Assembly (NCBI GenBank): GCA_023954715.1
Contig: JAGSHD010000004.1
Span: 270,356-334,355, forward strand
Reading direction: 5' to 3'
Length of the DNA: 64,000 nucleotides
DNA from: Candidatus Cloacimonadota bacterium
GTDB lineage: Bacteria > Muiribacteriota > UBA6191
This document shows, in pieces, positions 1-8,715 of the stretch (positions within the stretch are counted from its first letter, which is position 1; every line of letters begins with the position of its first letter). The notes under the pieces are model-generated. The model had not been told where the DNA came from. It ran no database searches and worked only from the letters and a program-made list of their open reading frames with translations. The position numbers were made by a program, and so were the translations under genes.

Positions 1-287
1 AACTCTGCTCCGGTCAATCGATCATACATTTGTAGTTCTTCGGCTACTACACCGATATTAAATTTTACCTCTACATTATTTTCTACTGGACATCTACCAA
101 AAACAAAGACATCACCTGAACATGGCTTTAACAAGCCTGTAACCATTTTTAAAGTCGTAGACTTTCCAGCACCATTTGGACCTAAAAATCCAAAAATCTC
201 ACCTGGGTTGACCTCTAAGTTTAGATCCTTAACGGCCTGTAACTCACCAAATGATTTATTTAGATTAACCGTTTGTAATGCCTTCAT
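1..287 (-). CDS. ABC transporter ATP-binding protein (partial, C-terminal part off the left edge)
   Basis: About 95 N-terminal codons are present. They read as a standard ABC nucleotide-binding domain: an opening strand and A-loop region, then a Walker A motif GPNGAGKST at about residues 36-44, followed by the usual GLLKP..G segment. The signature and Walker B motifs would lie beyond the left edge. The style is that of the ABC-2/CcmA exporter family, so the protein probably energises an export permease encoded further left; that is inference from the family. The ATG overlaps the stop of the upstream TPR membrane gene in an ATGA arrangement (284-287), so the two are translationally coupled and belong to one operon starting at sppA. 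Confidence 0.85.
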   Translation of the reverse strand, partial: MKALQTVNLNKSFGELQAVKDLNLEVNPGEIFGFLGPNGAGKSTTLKMVTGLLKPCSGDVFVFGRCPVENNVEVKFNIGVVAEELQMYDRLTGAE

Positions 288-1663
288 TTTACACTCCCAG
301 AATCATTTACTTCATCTGCCTTTCTTTGACCTTTTACTGTACTCATAATAGAAAGATATAATCTTATAAAGTTAGTTTTATCTCGATGATGTGTCATAGG
401 GAACTCTTCATTCAGATATAAAATATATTTTTCACAAGCCTCAAAGTTTTTGGTATGAAGCTCTATCATAATCAAATTATAGTAGGCTTCTTCTTTTCTT
501 TCTTTTTCATCTAAACTTACAATCTCTAAAAAGTGCTTTCGAGCTTTATCATAATCCTTAACAATATTTTTAAGGGAATGACCTCGATTGTGAAGGTTTT
601 CTACTTTCAGCTTAGAGTAGACGTCGCTAGGATTATTTAGCAAATTAGCAGAAACCTCTAATGACTCATCTATTTTTTCACGAGTAAATCTTAAGTCCTC
701 AGATAGACGGTATTGCGATACAACATACATATCTTTTTCTTGATTTAAAGACTTTAAACAAACTTTAATTTTTTCAAAGACATCGAAATAGCGGGTTTGG
801 TACTTAAACACATGTAAAAAGTCATATAGAGCTGCTTGATAATCCTTCATTAACAAATGATATTGTCCCCTACTATAATAGGCAAAAAGGTTTCCAGATC
901 CTTGACTTACATAATCGTTTAAGTCAGAAATTAATTTGGGATGTTCTATGATTTCGTCCGATCGATATAATAAAAAATAGTGTATCAAAAGACTCTGTAG
1001 CCAATATCGATTGTATTCTGTTCTTAAAGACATTACTTGCTCTAATATTTGATCGCTTTGCTGTTTTGATCTAGACAACAACAGACTTGTTTCAAACAAA
1101 TCTACGTACAAAGGAAAATCATCAATCTGTTTAGAAATTTTGCTGCTTTTTTTAGATACTACTGGGGGAAGCTCTAAATGAAGTAAAAAAGAGCCTAAAG
1201 TCGAGCTTACATCTGGAGTGCTCCTCACAGACTTCGATAGCTTATTTTTATAGTAAGCATTGGACTGCTCTAGTATCTGATCAAAAGTTACTATCTCTTT
1301 ATCATAAGAAGGCAAATCCTTTTGCTGATTAAACTTAGACAAGTGAAACAATAGAATCTCTCTATCTTTCACAAATTTCTGTTTTGAAAAAAAATCCAAG
1401 GCATCCTTATATTGAAAAGAGCCCGTCATCCTTGTTGAAATTTTATACCACATTTTATTGTGATACTGTCTGTATAGATCTTTTAATACTCCAGAGCATA
1501 GATACAATATAACTATCAAAGCAGTAACACATGCTATCCGAAGTGATCTATTTTTTGAACCATATAAACAATAATACAAGATACCCAAAGGTGGACATAC
1601 AAAAAACAAAAAAATCAAAACATAAGAAGATTCTTTGAGTGATTTTAAATTTTGATTTTCCAT
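284..1663 (-). CDS. Membrane-anchored TPR-like protein, unknown function
   Basis: This 459-aa protein has two hydrophobic segments close to the N-terminus (roughly residues 13-33 and 41-60), followed by a long soluble region rich in short amphipathic helices. Segments such as the one around YYSRGQYHLLMKDYQAALYD have the spacing of tetratricopeptide repeats. I do not recognise a specific family. It sits between a Yip1-family membrane protein and an ABC ATPase, and overlaps the ABC start by 4 bp, so it may be a structural or scaffold partner of that transporter. No catalytic motif is visible. The start ATG is followed at once by the first membrane segment, which supports it. Confidence 0.7.
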   Translation of the reverse strand: MENQNLKSLKESSYVLIFLFFVCPPLGILYYCLYGSKNRSLRIACVTALIVILYLCSGVLKDLYRQYHNKMWYKISTRMTGSFQYKDALDFFSKQKFVKDREILLFHLSKFNQQKDLPSYDKEIVTFDQILEQSNAYYKNKLSKSVRSTPDVSSTLGSFLLHLELPPVVSKKSSKISKQIDDFPLYVDLFETSLLLSRSKQQSDQILEQVMSLRTEYNRYWLQSLLIHYFLLYRSDEIIEHPKLISDLNDYVSQGSGNLFAYYSRGQYHLLMKDYQAALYDFLHVFKYQTRYFDVFEKIKVCLKSLNQEKDMYVVSQYRLSEDLRFTREKIDESLEVSANLLNNPSDVYSKLKVENLHNRGHSLKNIVKDYDKARKHFLEIVSLDEKERKEEAYYNLIMIELHTKNFEACEKYILYLNEEFPMTHHRDKTNFIRLYLSIMSTVKGQRKADEVNDSGSVK

Positions 1664-1764
1664 AACGCTAACGCTGCACTTATATCTTTTAAAAGGTTAA
1701 GCTCTCAGTATTTGCACATTTAACAAACACCAAAAGCTTAAATCAAACTACATGGACAAATAAA

Positions 1765-2364
1765 TTAAACCAATCGAAACAAACTAGAAGAAAACAAGCC
1801 AACACCAAAAGCCATTAGTGAAAAGATACTCACAAATACGCCAATAAGTAAGGCTACAAAGGCTTGAGTAGAGTTTTCAAAATCATAATTTAATCGAATG
1901 GTCTCTACCAACATCCAAACAAAACACAGTATGATTGCAAATTGAGAAATCAAGAAGATTGTATTACCAAGTACATGATTGTCAGAAAGTCTAACTAATG
2001 CTTGAGAAATCATTGAGAAACATGCCATATATGCAAAAGGGACAGTTGAGATCATTAGACCACTAATCAACGATAGAATGTTACCTCTTTTTCCAAACAG
2101 TCCAAACACTCCATGTAGTAAAACAGACATAAATAGTATAGAAACAAACCGTACCATTACATCACTTAGTCCCACTACTGGATAAAAGGAAGCTCCCGAA
2201 AATGGTACACCCATTACTCCGCCGCCTGCTATATTTGATAAAGCAGCAAGAGACAAGATGATTAAACCACAAATAAAATGAACATTGTCATAGCGAAGGA
2301 TTGTTTCATGGATTCCTCGCCGTGGATCCACTAAACTAACATACAATAAATCTAAAATTTTCAT
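1765..2364 (-). CDS. Yip1-family integral membrane protein
   Basis: The 199-aa product opens with a short motif (LVDPRRGIHETI) typical of bacterial Yip1-domain proteins, in which an N-terminal amphipathic segment precedes five or so membrane helices. Hydrophobic stretches lie at about residues 29-46, 70-90, 95-120, 133-155 and 168-190. Its start overlaps the end of sppA, giving tight operon coupling. The biochemical role of bacterial Yip1 proteins is not established. The position between a membrane protease and an ABC transporter suggests an envelope role, which is inference only. Confidence 0.75.
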   Translation of the reverse strand: MKILDLLYVSLVDPRRGIHETILRYDNVHFICGLIILSLAALSNIAGGGVMGVPFSGASFYPVVGLSDVMVRFVSILFMSVLLHGVFGLFGKRGNILSLISGLMISTVPFAYMACFSMISQALVRLSDNHVLGNTIFLISQFAIILCFVWMLVETIRLNYDFENSTQAFVALLIGVFVSIFSLMAFGVGLFSSSLFRLV

Positions 2365-3524
2365 TAGTTTCTTCCTGGCTGGTAGTGATAAAGTAATGGG
2401 GAACTAGAAGTCACCATCGTGTTTTGTAAAAAACCTAAGGGATTTAAGATATTTCTAAACATGACTTTAAACTGATCCATTGGAGAAACCACATCTTTAA
2501 TGATATGGGCTTCTTTCAATCCTGCTAGCTTCTGGGCAACTTTGATAGAGTCTTCAAAAGTCCCTACCTCATCAATAAGTTTATACTCTAAAGCTTTATC
2601 ACCATTAAATATTCGTCCATCAGCCCATTTTTTCACTTCTTCTTTAGAAAGATTTCTTCCCTCAGCTACTGCAGTTAAAAATTGATCAAATGTAGAGTCA
2701 ACGATCCCTTGCAATAAATCCTTTTCATCGCTTCGCATGTCTCTCCACATTGATCCGATATCTTTATATTTTCCACTAGTTACAGTGTTTGCTTTTACTC
2801 CGAGTTTTTCCATTAACTCTTTTAAGTTTTGAACTGAGAACACAACCCCTACAGACCCTGTTACTGTCCCTCTGTTAGCTAAGACCTTATCAGCAGCTAC
2901 TGCAATATATACTCCACCAGATGCACAAACATCAGCCATAGATACCACAACCTTCTTGCCCATTTTTCGTAACTTCATAATTTCACTATGAATTTCTTGG
3001 GATGCCCCTACGGTTCCACCAGGAGTATTTATACGCAATACTATAGCTTTGACATGATCATTTTTACCTAGTTTTTTTAATTTAGCAACAATTGCATCTG
3101 CACCTTTTTGCTGTGAAAACATTCCACCATCAGACGAAGTTTGTATTGCACCGTATACTTTAACTACTGCAATACCATCTTTAGCTTCTTCTCCATCTCC
3201 AAAAAGCCCTGGAAACTGAACACTCGTTTCAGATTTATCAACAGAAACCGCTGGACTAGAACCTGAAATACTTAAACCAAGTAAAATAGAAAAAACTAAA
3301 AATACTGTAGAGATCAAAGGCATTACACCAATAGTAGGAATCTCTTGAGCAGAGACTGTAGATAGGTTTTGAGCCTCAGATACAACATCACTAGCAGAAA
3401 ATACTGGATCTGCTTGAGGTTTTGTAACTACGGGTGTCTGACCTATATCATTTGTCCCTGTAGATACCTCTTCAGAACTTATATTTTCGTCGTTACTTTC
3501 CTTGGACTGATTTTCTTCGCTCAT
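2364..3524 (-). CDS. sppA: Signal peptide peptidase SppA (S49 family)
   Basis: SppA is a membrane-bound serine protease that digests cleaved signal peptides with a Ser/Lys dyad. The 386-aa protein has an acidic, probably disordered N-terminal 65 residues, one membrane segment at about 66-88, then the S49 domain. The nucleophile is S202 in the motif CASGGVYIA, and the general-base lysine is K254 in GKYKDIG; the 52-residue spacing matches the short Bacillus-type enzyme. The double-length E. coli form is not present. It is the first gene of a leftward operon with a Yip1 protein, a TPR membrane protein and an ABC ATPase. The long acidic cytoplasmic tail is not part of the usual family core. Confidence 0.93.
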   Translation of the reverse strand: MSEENQSKESNDENISSEEVSTGTNDIGQTPVVTKPQADPVFSASDVVSEAQNLSTVSAQEIPTIGVMPLISTVFLVFSILLGLSISGSSPAVSVDKSETSVQFPGLFGDGEEAKDGIAVVKVYGAIQTSSDGGMFSQQKGADAIVAKLKKLGKNDHVKAIVLRINTPGGTVGASQEIHSEIMKLRKMGKKVVVSMADVCASGGVYIAVAADKVLANRGTVTGSVGVVFSVQNLKELMEKLGVKANTVTSGKYKDIGSMWRDMRSDEKDLLQGIVDSTFDQFLTAVAEGRNLSKEEVKKWADGRIFNGDKALEYKLIDEVGTFEDSIKVAQKLAGLKEAHIIKDVVSPMDQFKVMFRNILNPLGFLQNTMVTSSSPLLYHYQPGRN

Positions 3525-3753
3525 TTTGTCTCTCTTTACTTACTATTTATTTAGTACAAACTAAATATTGCCTACTACGATACATTGAGTATTACATCTT
3601 AAAATCTATTGAATTGAAATTAGAAACTATCCCACTAAAAAACTTGATAAGAATCCTGTTTCCAATCATTTTCGAAAGTATAACAAATTCGATTTTTAAT
3701 TCCTATGGAATCCTTTGAAAAGCTAATTATTGGGGCATTTAAGCTACAAAACC

Positions 3754-4470
3754 CTAGAGAGTTGAAACAAAACTTTCAAATATTAATCTTGATGAGTCAT
3801 CATCTAAAGACTCTGGATGCCATTGAATTCCTAAAAACTGATTTTCTAAGCCTTCAATCGCTTCAATTACACCATCCTTAGAGACAGCTGATACTTTTAA
3901 TCCATCGCCTAGTTGTTTTACTGACTGATGATGCGAAGAGTTTACTTCAAAACTAGCCTTGTTTAGCAACTTATGAAGCCTAGTATCCTCATATACATCT
4001 ACCAAGTGAGATTTAACTCTTCCATCTGCTTTAGAAGTGCTGTGATCTATCGTTTGAGGAATCTGAGTATACAAATCTTGATACAGACTACCACCTTTAA
4101 AAACATTATATACTTGCATCCCCATGCAAATCCCTAGTATCGGAATCGATGTCTTACAAGCAATCTCTAGCAGCTTGTGCTCATACAATACCCTAGGTTC
4201 ATCTAAAGTATAATTAGGGCCTTGATGTACTTTTTCATTAAAAAAATGACTGGGGATATCAAAGCCACCCGTCAATACTAAGCCATCAATCAATGAGACA
4301 AATTTCTCAAGTTTTTGGGAGTTTAACTCATAAGGAATTGAGATTGCCAAAACATCAAAGTCTGAAAAAATATCGTAATACTCTTTGTTTACATAATATG
4401 CACCAAAAACAGATGGGGCACCATTACGTGTAGGCAAAAAATAATTGGATAAAACACCAACTACCTTCAT
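3754..4470 (-). CDS. Class I glutamine amidotransferase-like hydrolase (peptidase C26, PuuD-like)
   Basis: This 238-aa protein belongs to the gamma-glutamyl-gamma-aminobutyrate hydrolase group of class I glutamine amidotransferases. The visible landmarks are the LTGGFDIP segment, the nucleophile elbow GICMGMQ with its cysteine, a SHHQSV motif, and the catalytic pair at the end in IQWHPES. The family hydrolyses gamma-glutamyl amides such as those formed in putrescine breakdown; the real substrate here cannot be read from the sequence. No puu genes are adjacent. Its start overlaps the stop of the dUTPase gene by 4 bp, so the two are co-transcribed. Confidence 0.85.
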   Translation of the reverse strand: MKVVGVLSNYFLPTRNGAPSVFGAYYVNKEYYDIFSDFDVLAISIPYELNSQKLEKFVSLIDGLVLTGGFDIPSHFFNEKVHQGPNYTLDEPRVLYEHKLLEIACKTSIPILGICMGMQVYNVFKGGSLYQDLYTQIPQTIDHSTSKADGRVKSHLVDVYEDTRLHKLLNKASFEVNSSHHQSVKQLGDGLKVSAVSKDGVIEAIEGLENQFLGIQWHPESLDDDSSRLIFESFVSTL

Positions 4471-4913
4471 ACACCCGTACTGCCAAATCCACCTCGAGAT
4501 TCACTACTAGGGTTAAACTCTTCTACACCAGTAACCTGAATTGTCTTTTGCAATACAAACTGACATAAACGAGTCCCTTTTGGGATTGTCTTTAAACCTT
4601 CACCAAAATAAACCAGTGGCATTTTCCAAAAGTCTTCGGCCCCACAATAGTCTTCATCAATCAGTCCAACACTGTTTGCCTGCAATACCTGATGTTTTTT
4701 AAATGTAGAGCTTCTAGGCATAAGCAATGAATGATGTCCCTTTGGCACTTGAATAACCACCCCAAGATCCACCATCTTAAATTCACCAATCTTAGAAAAA
4801 CTAACATCCTCAACCGTAATCAAATCAAAGCCAGCCGAATCCTCCGTCTGAATCCCAGCACTCTCATACAAATCCCGAACTTCATCATTCCGATAAGACA
4901 TTCTAACATTCAC
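4467..4913 (-). CDS. dut: dUTP diphosphatase (trimeric dUTPase)
   Basis: It hydrolyses dUTP to dUMP and pyrophosphate, keeping uracil out of DNA and feeding dTMP synthesis. All five dUTPase motifs are present: SAGFDL (I), PRSS (II), GLIDEDYCG (III, with the uridine-specificity aspartate and tyrosine), RLCQ (IV) and the glycine-rich RGGFGSTG arm (V). I place the start at a GTG at 4911-4913, preceded by GGGGGA seven bases upstream. This keeps the first beta strand (NVRMSYRND), which an ATG at 4899-4901 would cut. A longer reading to 5006 is rejected because its extra residues translate the repeat array. It lies upstream of the amidotransferase-like gene with a 4-bp overlap. Confidence 0.9.
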   Translation of the reverse strand: MNVRMSYRNDEVRDLYESAGIQTEDSAGFDLITVEDVSFSKIGEFKMVDLGVVIQVPKGHHSLLMPRSSTFKKHQVLQANSVGLIDEDYCGAEDFWKMPLVYFGEGLKTIPKGTRLCQFVLQKTIQVTGVEEFNPSSESRGGFGSTGV

Positions 4914-4943
4914 AATAAATCCCCCAACAATAAAAAAGAAAAA

Positions 4944-5326
4944 AACAACTTCACAAAACAAAGAAATAAAGCAACCAGCAACTTTACAAAGTAAAGGAGC
5001 AAACACGCAAACAATATCAGCTAAAAACCCTGTTTGTTAGATCTCTCGACTATCGCTCGAGATGACAAAGCCACAAGCCCTAACTCAAGAATACACTAAA
5101 CAAACAAAACCCCAATACCACCAAAGCAAAAAAACAACTTTGCAAAGCAAAGGAGTAAAGAAACTAAAACCCGACATTTGCAAAGCAAAGGAGAAAAACA
5201 ACTTCACGAAGTAAAGGAGTAACCAAGCAACTTTACGAAGTAAAGAAGCAAAACAACCAGCAACTTTGCGAAGCAAAGGAACAAAGAAACAAACAACCAG
5301 CAACTTTGCAAAGCAAAGGAGCAAAG
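4944..5326. repeat. Array of short hairpin-forming repeats
   Basis: About eight copies of a 22-26 base unit, built as CAACTTTGC-AAA/GAA-GCAAAGGAG, lie between nrdB and dut. They start near 4946, 4979, 5135, 5173, 5199, 5228, 5260 and 5300. Each unit holds a 6-bp inverted repeat around a 3-base centre. Some copies read CTTTGC..GCAAAG and others CTTTAC..GTAAAG, so both arms change together and pairing is kept. Apparent open reading frames here are only translations of the repeats. This resembles REP or palindromic-unit arrays; it is not a CRISPR because spacers are irregular and AT-rich. Confidence 0.75.
5044..5062. repeat. Small palindromic element
   Basis: TCTCGA at 5044-5049 and TCGAGA at 5057-5062 form a 6-bp stem around the 7-base loop CTATCGC. 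This is much more GC-rich than its surroundings, and sits inside the repeat-bearing spacer between dut and nrdB. It looks like an insertion of an independent dispersed palindrome, but only one copy was noticed in this window. Confidence 0.4.
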
Positions 5327-5346
5327 GAGCAAGAAGCAAAGAAAAA

Positions 5347-5446
5347 GGTTTGATATGAGTAGTATATTTTGGATTGTCTCATTTTCGACTAGTACTAGTG
5401 TACGAGAGAAAATGAAGCAGTCCAAAAGATGCACTCAGATCAAACC
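5347..5446. repeat. 100-nt imperfect inverted repeat downstream of nrdB
   Basis: The outer arms GGTTTGATATGAGT (5347-5360) and ACTCAGATCAAACC (5433-5446) pair at 13 of 14 positions. After a short internal loop, TTTTGGATTG..CATTTTC (5367-5386) pairs with GAAAATGA..CAGTCCAAAA (5407-5426) at about 17 of 20. The centre holds ACTAGTACTAGT. It lies seven bases after the nrdB stop, so it could fold in the nrdAB transcript as a terminator or 3' stabiliser, or be a miniature transposable element. It has no strong T-run. Confidence 0.6.
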
Positions 5447-5452
5447 GAAAAG

Positions 5453-6493
5453 TTAGTCGAGATCGTCCCAGTCTAAGTTTGAGGCCTTGGAATAAGCCGT
5501 CGGCTTTGCTTCAAAGAAATCTGTCTTCAATTGATTCACAGAAGAAAAAGCATCCACCCATTCCATAGGATTTTTAGTAATCTCTGGATACATTGCTGGA
5601 AATCCAATTGCACCTAATCTTCTATTTGCCAAATACTTGATATATCGATCAATCAATTCGTCTGTTAAGCCTAGGATTCCGTCTCGAATAATATATTGTC
5701 CCCAAGCTATCTCATTTTCAACAGCACTTCTCATAAGATCTAACATCTCTTGTTTGAGCTCATCTGTAAACAAGTCAGGGTTTTCTTGTCTCAATGTGTT
5801 CATCATATTTTGAAACAATACTAAATGAGTTAACTCATCTCTTTGAATATATCGAATTTCTTGCGCTGTTCCACACATTTTTTCTTGTCGTGCTAGTACA
5901 TAAAAGAACGAAAATCCAGAGTAAAAATAGATACCTTCTAAGATATAGTTAGCCATCATACCAAGAGCAAAGTTTTTCTCCGTTGGCTCATTAGCAAATT
6001 TTTCATAAGGCTCAGTGATTACCAAGTTTCTTTTCATTAAAAACTCGTCTTCACGCCAGTAGTTATAAATTAGCTCTCTTTTAGAAGCAGAAACAACAGT
6101 ATCTAAAATATATCCATAAGATTGAGAGTGAACCGCTTCTTGAAAAGCTTGAACAGACAAACACAAGTTTACTTCTGGAGCAGTAACAAACTGATTAAAG
6201 TTTGGTAGATTTGCTGTTTGTAAACTATCTAAAAAAACTAAAAAGGATAATACCTTATCATAAGCTCTTTGCTCTGCATCAGATAGAAGTTTATAGTCTT
6301 TCGCATCGTTACCCAATGGAATCTCTTCTGGAATCCAGAAATTGTTCATCATAGCTCGATAGACTGTCATTCCCCAATCATATTTAATATTGTTTAATTC
6401 AAATAGATTTGTTGAGTTTCCACCAATCAATCTTCTTTTTCCGAAGTCTCGATCACCTTCTGGATTAAATAGTTTATTTCGTTTCATTGACAT
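5453..6493 (-). CDS. nrdB: Ribonucleoside-diphosphate reductase, beta subunit (class I)
   Basis: NrdB carries the dinuclear metal site and tyrosyl radical that start ribonucleotide reduction. The 346-aa protein shows the full ligand set: D89 (FLDS), E119 and H122 (EAVHS), E186 (ILEGIYF), E220 and H223 (RDELTH). The radical tyrosine is Y126, four residues after H122, as in class Ia enzymes. The acidic C-terminal tail (SNLDWDDLD) is the usual docking peptide for NrdA. The first ATG overlaps nrdA by 10 bp; an ATG two codons later would give a 4-bp overlap. Both imply coupling. A long imperfect palindrome follows the stop. Confidence 0.95.
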   Translation of the reverse strand: MSMKRNKLFNPEGDRDFGKRRLIGGNSTNLFELNNIKYDWGMTVYRAMMNNFWIPEEIPLGNDAKDYKLLSDAEQRAYDKVLSFLVFLDSLQTANLPNFNQFVTAPEVNLCLSVQAFQEAVHSQSYGYILDTVVSASKRELIYNYWREDEFLMKRNLVITEPYEKFANEPTEKNFALGMMANYILEGIYFYSGFSFFYVLARQEKMCGTAQEIRYIQRDELTHLVLFQNMMNTLRQENPDLFTDELKQEMLDLMRSAVENEIAWGQYIIRDGILGLTDELIDRYIKYLANRRLGAIGFPAMYPEITKNPMEWVDAFSSVNQLKTDFFEAKPTAYSKASNLDWDDLD

Positions 6494-8715
6494 GATTCAC
6501 ACTCCTCAACTTCAATTGCTTTACTTCTCATATAATATACTGTTTTACAACCTGTTTCCCAGGCTTTCATGTAGTAGCCAAACAAGTCTTTTGCTTTTGC
6601 ATCACTTGTTACAAAGAAGTTTAATGATTGAGATTGATCCAACCATTTTTGTCTTCTAGAAGCAGCCTCTACTACCCAGTTTTGATCAATTTTATGAGCT
6701 TCTTTGTATAACCAATAGGTAGAGTCATCTAATTTTGGCACTGCTGAAACAATGACTCCATTTACCTTTTCTGTTCGTTCAATCTTTGAAAAGATTGGAT
6801 CAATCCCTGCTGTAGCACCTGAAATAAGCGAAATACTACCTGTAGGCGCAATCGCCAACAAATAACCGTTTCGTAGACCATCTTTAGCCACTTTTGCCTT
6901 CAAAGAGCCCCAATTTTGATTGCTTCCGAGATCTCTTCCACCGAAGAACTCTCCTTTTTGCCAATCAGAACCTTCAAACATAGAATATTTTCCCTTTTCT
7001 ACGGACAAGTTACTACTTGCTTCAATAGCTGTATAAGAGATCTTTTCATATAGTTTATCTACATACTCTAGATGCTCTTCTGTCTCCCAACCGATCCCTT
7101 TTGTTGCCAAAAGAGCATGATAGGACATCGTCCCAAGACCGATTGCTCGATACTTTCTATTTGTCATTTCAGCTTCTTTGACAGGGTAGAAGTTTAAATC
7201 GATAACATTGTCTAACATTCGAACCTGGATCGGTACTACTCTTTCTATATCTTCGTTTGAATTTACATTCATTAAATTTAAAGATGAAAGATTACAAACA
7301 ACCAAATCCCCAGCTTCTTTTTTAATTGAAAAGTCATACCCGCCAGTTGCCTCTGTACCCTTAAACTTAGGAGCACTCATGTTTTGAATTATCTCTACAC
7401 AAAGGTTTGTAGAACGAACAACCCCACAGTGCTTGTTAGGATTACATTTATTGGCCGTATCTCGATAGAAGATAAATGGTAAGCCCGTTTCAAACGATGA
7501 TTTTAAAATCATTTTCATGATACTTAAGGCAGTAACTTTTGTTTTTGGGATTCGATCATCTGCTACAACTTGATCATATTTTTTTTCAAATTCTTCACCA
7601 TAATAATCTGAAATTTCAAAACCTAAATGCTTGCGAACAATAAAGGGATCAAACAAATGATATTCTGCTTTTTGTTGAACCGCTCTCATAAAGTTATCCG
7701 GTACACCTACAGCCGGAAAAATATCATGAGCTTTTCTACGGTCATCGCCATTGTTTGTTTTTAAATTTAGAAAATCAAAAATATCAGCATGATATACGTT
7801 TAAGGTTAAAGATAATGCACCTTTTCTTATACCAAGTTGATCTACTGCCACCGCCGTATCATTTAAAATACGTATCCAAGGAACAACCCCACCGGCCACA
7901 TTTTTAAATCCTCTAATTTCTGATCCTTGGGCTCGAATTCTAGATAAATCAGCTCCAACACCACCACCATATTTACTCAATTGTGCAAAAGTATTTACAA
8001 AATCAAAAATAGAATCCAAACTATCATCCACCGTTCCCACGAAACAACTAGATAATTGAGATAATGGCTTTCTAGAATTAGATAAAGTTGGCGTTGCTGG
8101 CACCACTTCAAATTTTGAGATTACATCATAAAACTTTTTTGCCCAATGCATTTTATCTTGCTCTTTTGATGCAAGAAACATGGCAATCCCCATGAAAGCC
8201 TCTTGTGGTAACTCTAAAAGTTGCTTGTCTCCATTACGAATTAAATATCGATCAGATAGGGTTTTAATGCCTACAAAAGTAAATAGCAAATCACGTTCAG
8301 GCTGTAGGTATTGAGCCAACTCTTGTATTTCTTGCTCTGAGTAAGTCTCCAATATAGCCGTAGAATACAACCCTTGCTCGGTAGCTGATTGAATAAACTC
8401 ATAAAAACCAGTATATGGCATTTTTTGAGTCCCTCTGTGAAGACAAACTTTTTTATAAATATCATAAGTCAATAATCTAGCAGCTACAAATTGCCAGTCT
8501 GGCTCTTCTAAAGAAATTTTTTCTACCGCAGTTTGAATCACCATTCGTTGAATTTCTTCTGTAGTAATATCATTTCTAAACTGAACATGAGCATCCATCT
8601 CTAGCTCTAATGGATCACAATCAGTATGTTGACATGCAAAAGATATAACTTTTTTTATCTTATATACATCAATAGGAACTATTGTTCCGTCTCTTTTCAC
8701 TACTCGAATCGGCAT
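6484..8715 (-). CDS. nrdA: Ribonucleoside-diphosphate reductase, alpha subunit (class I)
   Basis: NrdA is the catalytic subunit that converts NDPs to dNDPs. The 743-aa protein starts with an ATP-cone regulatory domain (VVKRDGTIVPID, residues 1-90). Active-site residues are C224 (SSCFVG), N437/C439/E441 (NLCVEI, thiyl radical cysteine C439) and C474 (VVCNLSS). The radical-transfer tyrosine pair is in YYMRSKA near the C-terminus, and the tail CESCQ carries the mobile redox cysteines. It heads a two-gene operon with nrdB. With dut and thymidine kinase elsewhere in the window it provides deoxynucleotide supply. The presence of an ATP cone implies dATP feedback control. Confidence 0.96.
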   Translation of the reverse strand: MPIRVVKRDGTIVPIDVYKIKKVISFACQHTDCDPLELEMDAHVQFRNDITTEEIQRMVIQTAVEKISLEEPDWQFVAARLLTYDIYKKVCLHRGTQKMPYTGFYEFIQSATEQGLYSTAILETYSEQEIQELAQYLQPERDLLFTFVGIKTLSDRYLIRNGDKQLLELPQEAFMGIAMFLASKEQDKMHWAKKFYDVISKFEVVPATPTLSNSRKPLSQLSSCFVGTVDDSLDSIFDFVNTFAQLSKYGGGVGADLSRIRAQGSEIRGFKNVAGGVVPWIRILNDTAVAVDQLGIRKGALSLTLNVYHADIFDFLNLKTNNGDDRRKAHDIFPAVGVPDNFMRAVQQKAEYHLFDPFIVRKHLGFEISDYYGEEFEKKYDQVVADDRIPKTKVTALSIMKMILKSSFETGLPFIFYRDTANKCNPNKHCGVVRSTNLCVEIIQNMSAPKFKGTEATGGYDFSIKKEAGDLVVCNLSSLNLMNVNSNEDIERVVPIQVRMLDNVIDLNFYPVKEAEMTNRKYRAIGLGTMSYHALLATKGIGWETEEHLEYVDKLYEKISYTAIEASSNLSVEKGKYSMFEGSDWQKGEFFGGRDLGSNQNWGSLKAKVAKDGLRNGYLLAIAPTGSISLISGATAGIDPIFSKIERTEKVNGVIVSAVPKLDDSTYWLYKEAHKIDQNWVVEAASRRQKWLDQSQSLNFFVTSDAKAKDLFGYYMKAWETGCKTVYYMRSKAIEVEECESCQ

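Noticed and set aside
4944..5326. CRISPR-like array between dut and nrdB
   Set aside because: Units are self-complementary and irregularly spaced, intervening sequence is not unique spacer-like, and no cas genes are present.
5085..5434. Open reading frames rich in Phe, Leu, Cys and Lys in the repeat region
   Set aside because: They are translations of the hairpin repeats in different frames, with no ribosome sites or conserved domain.
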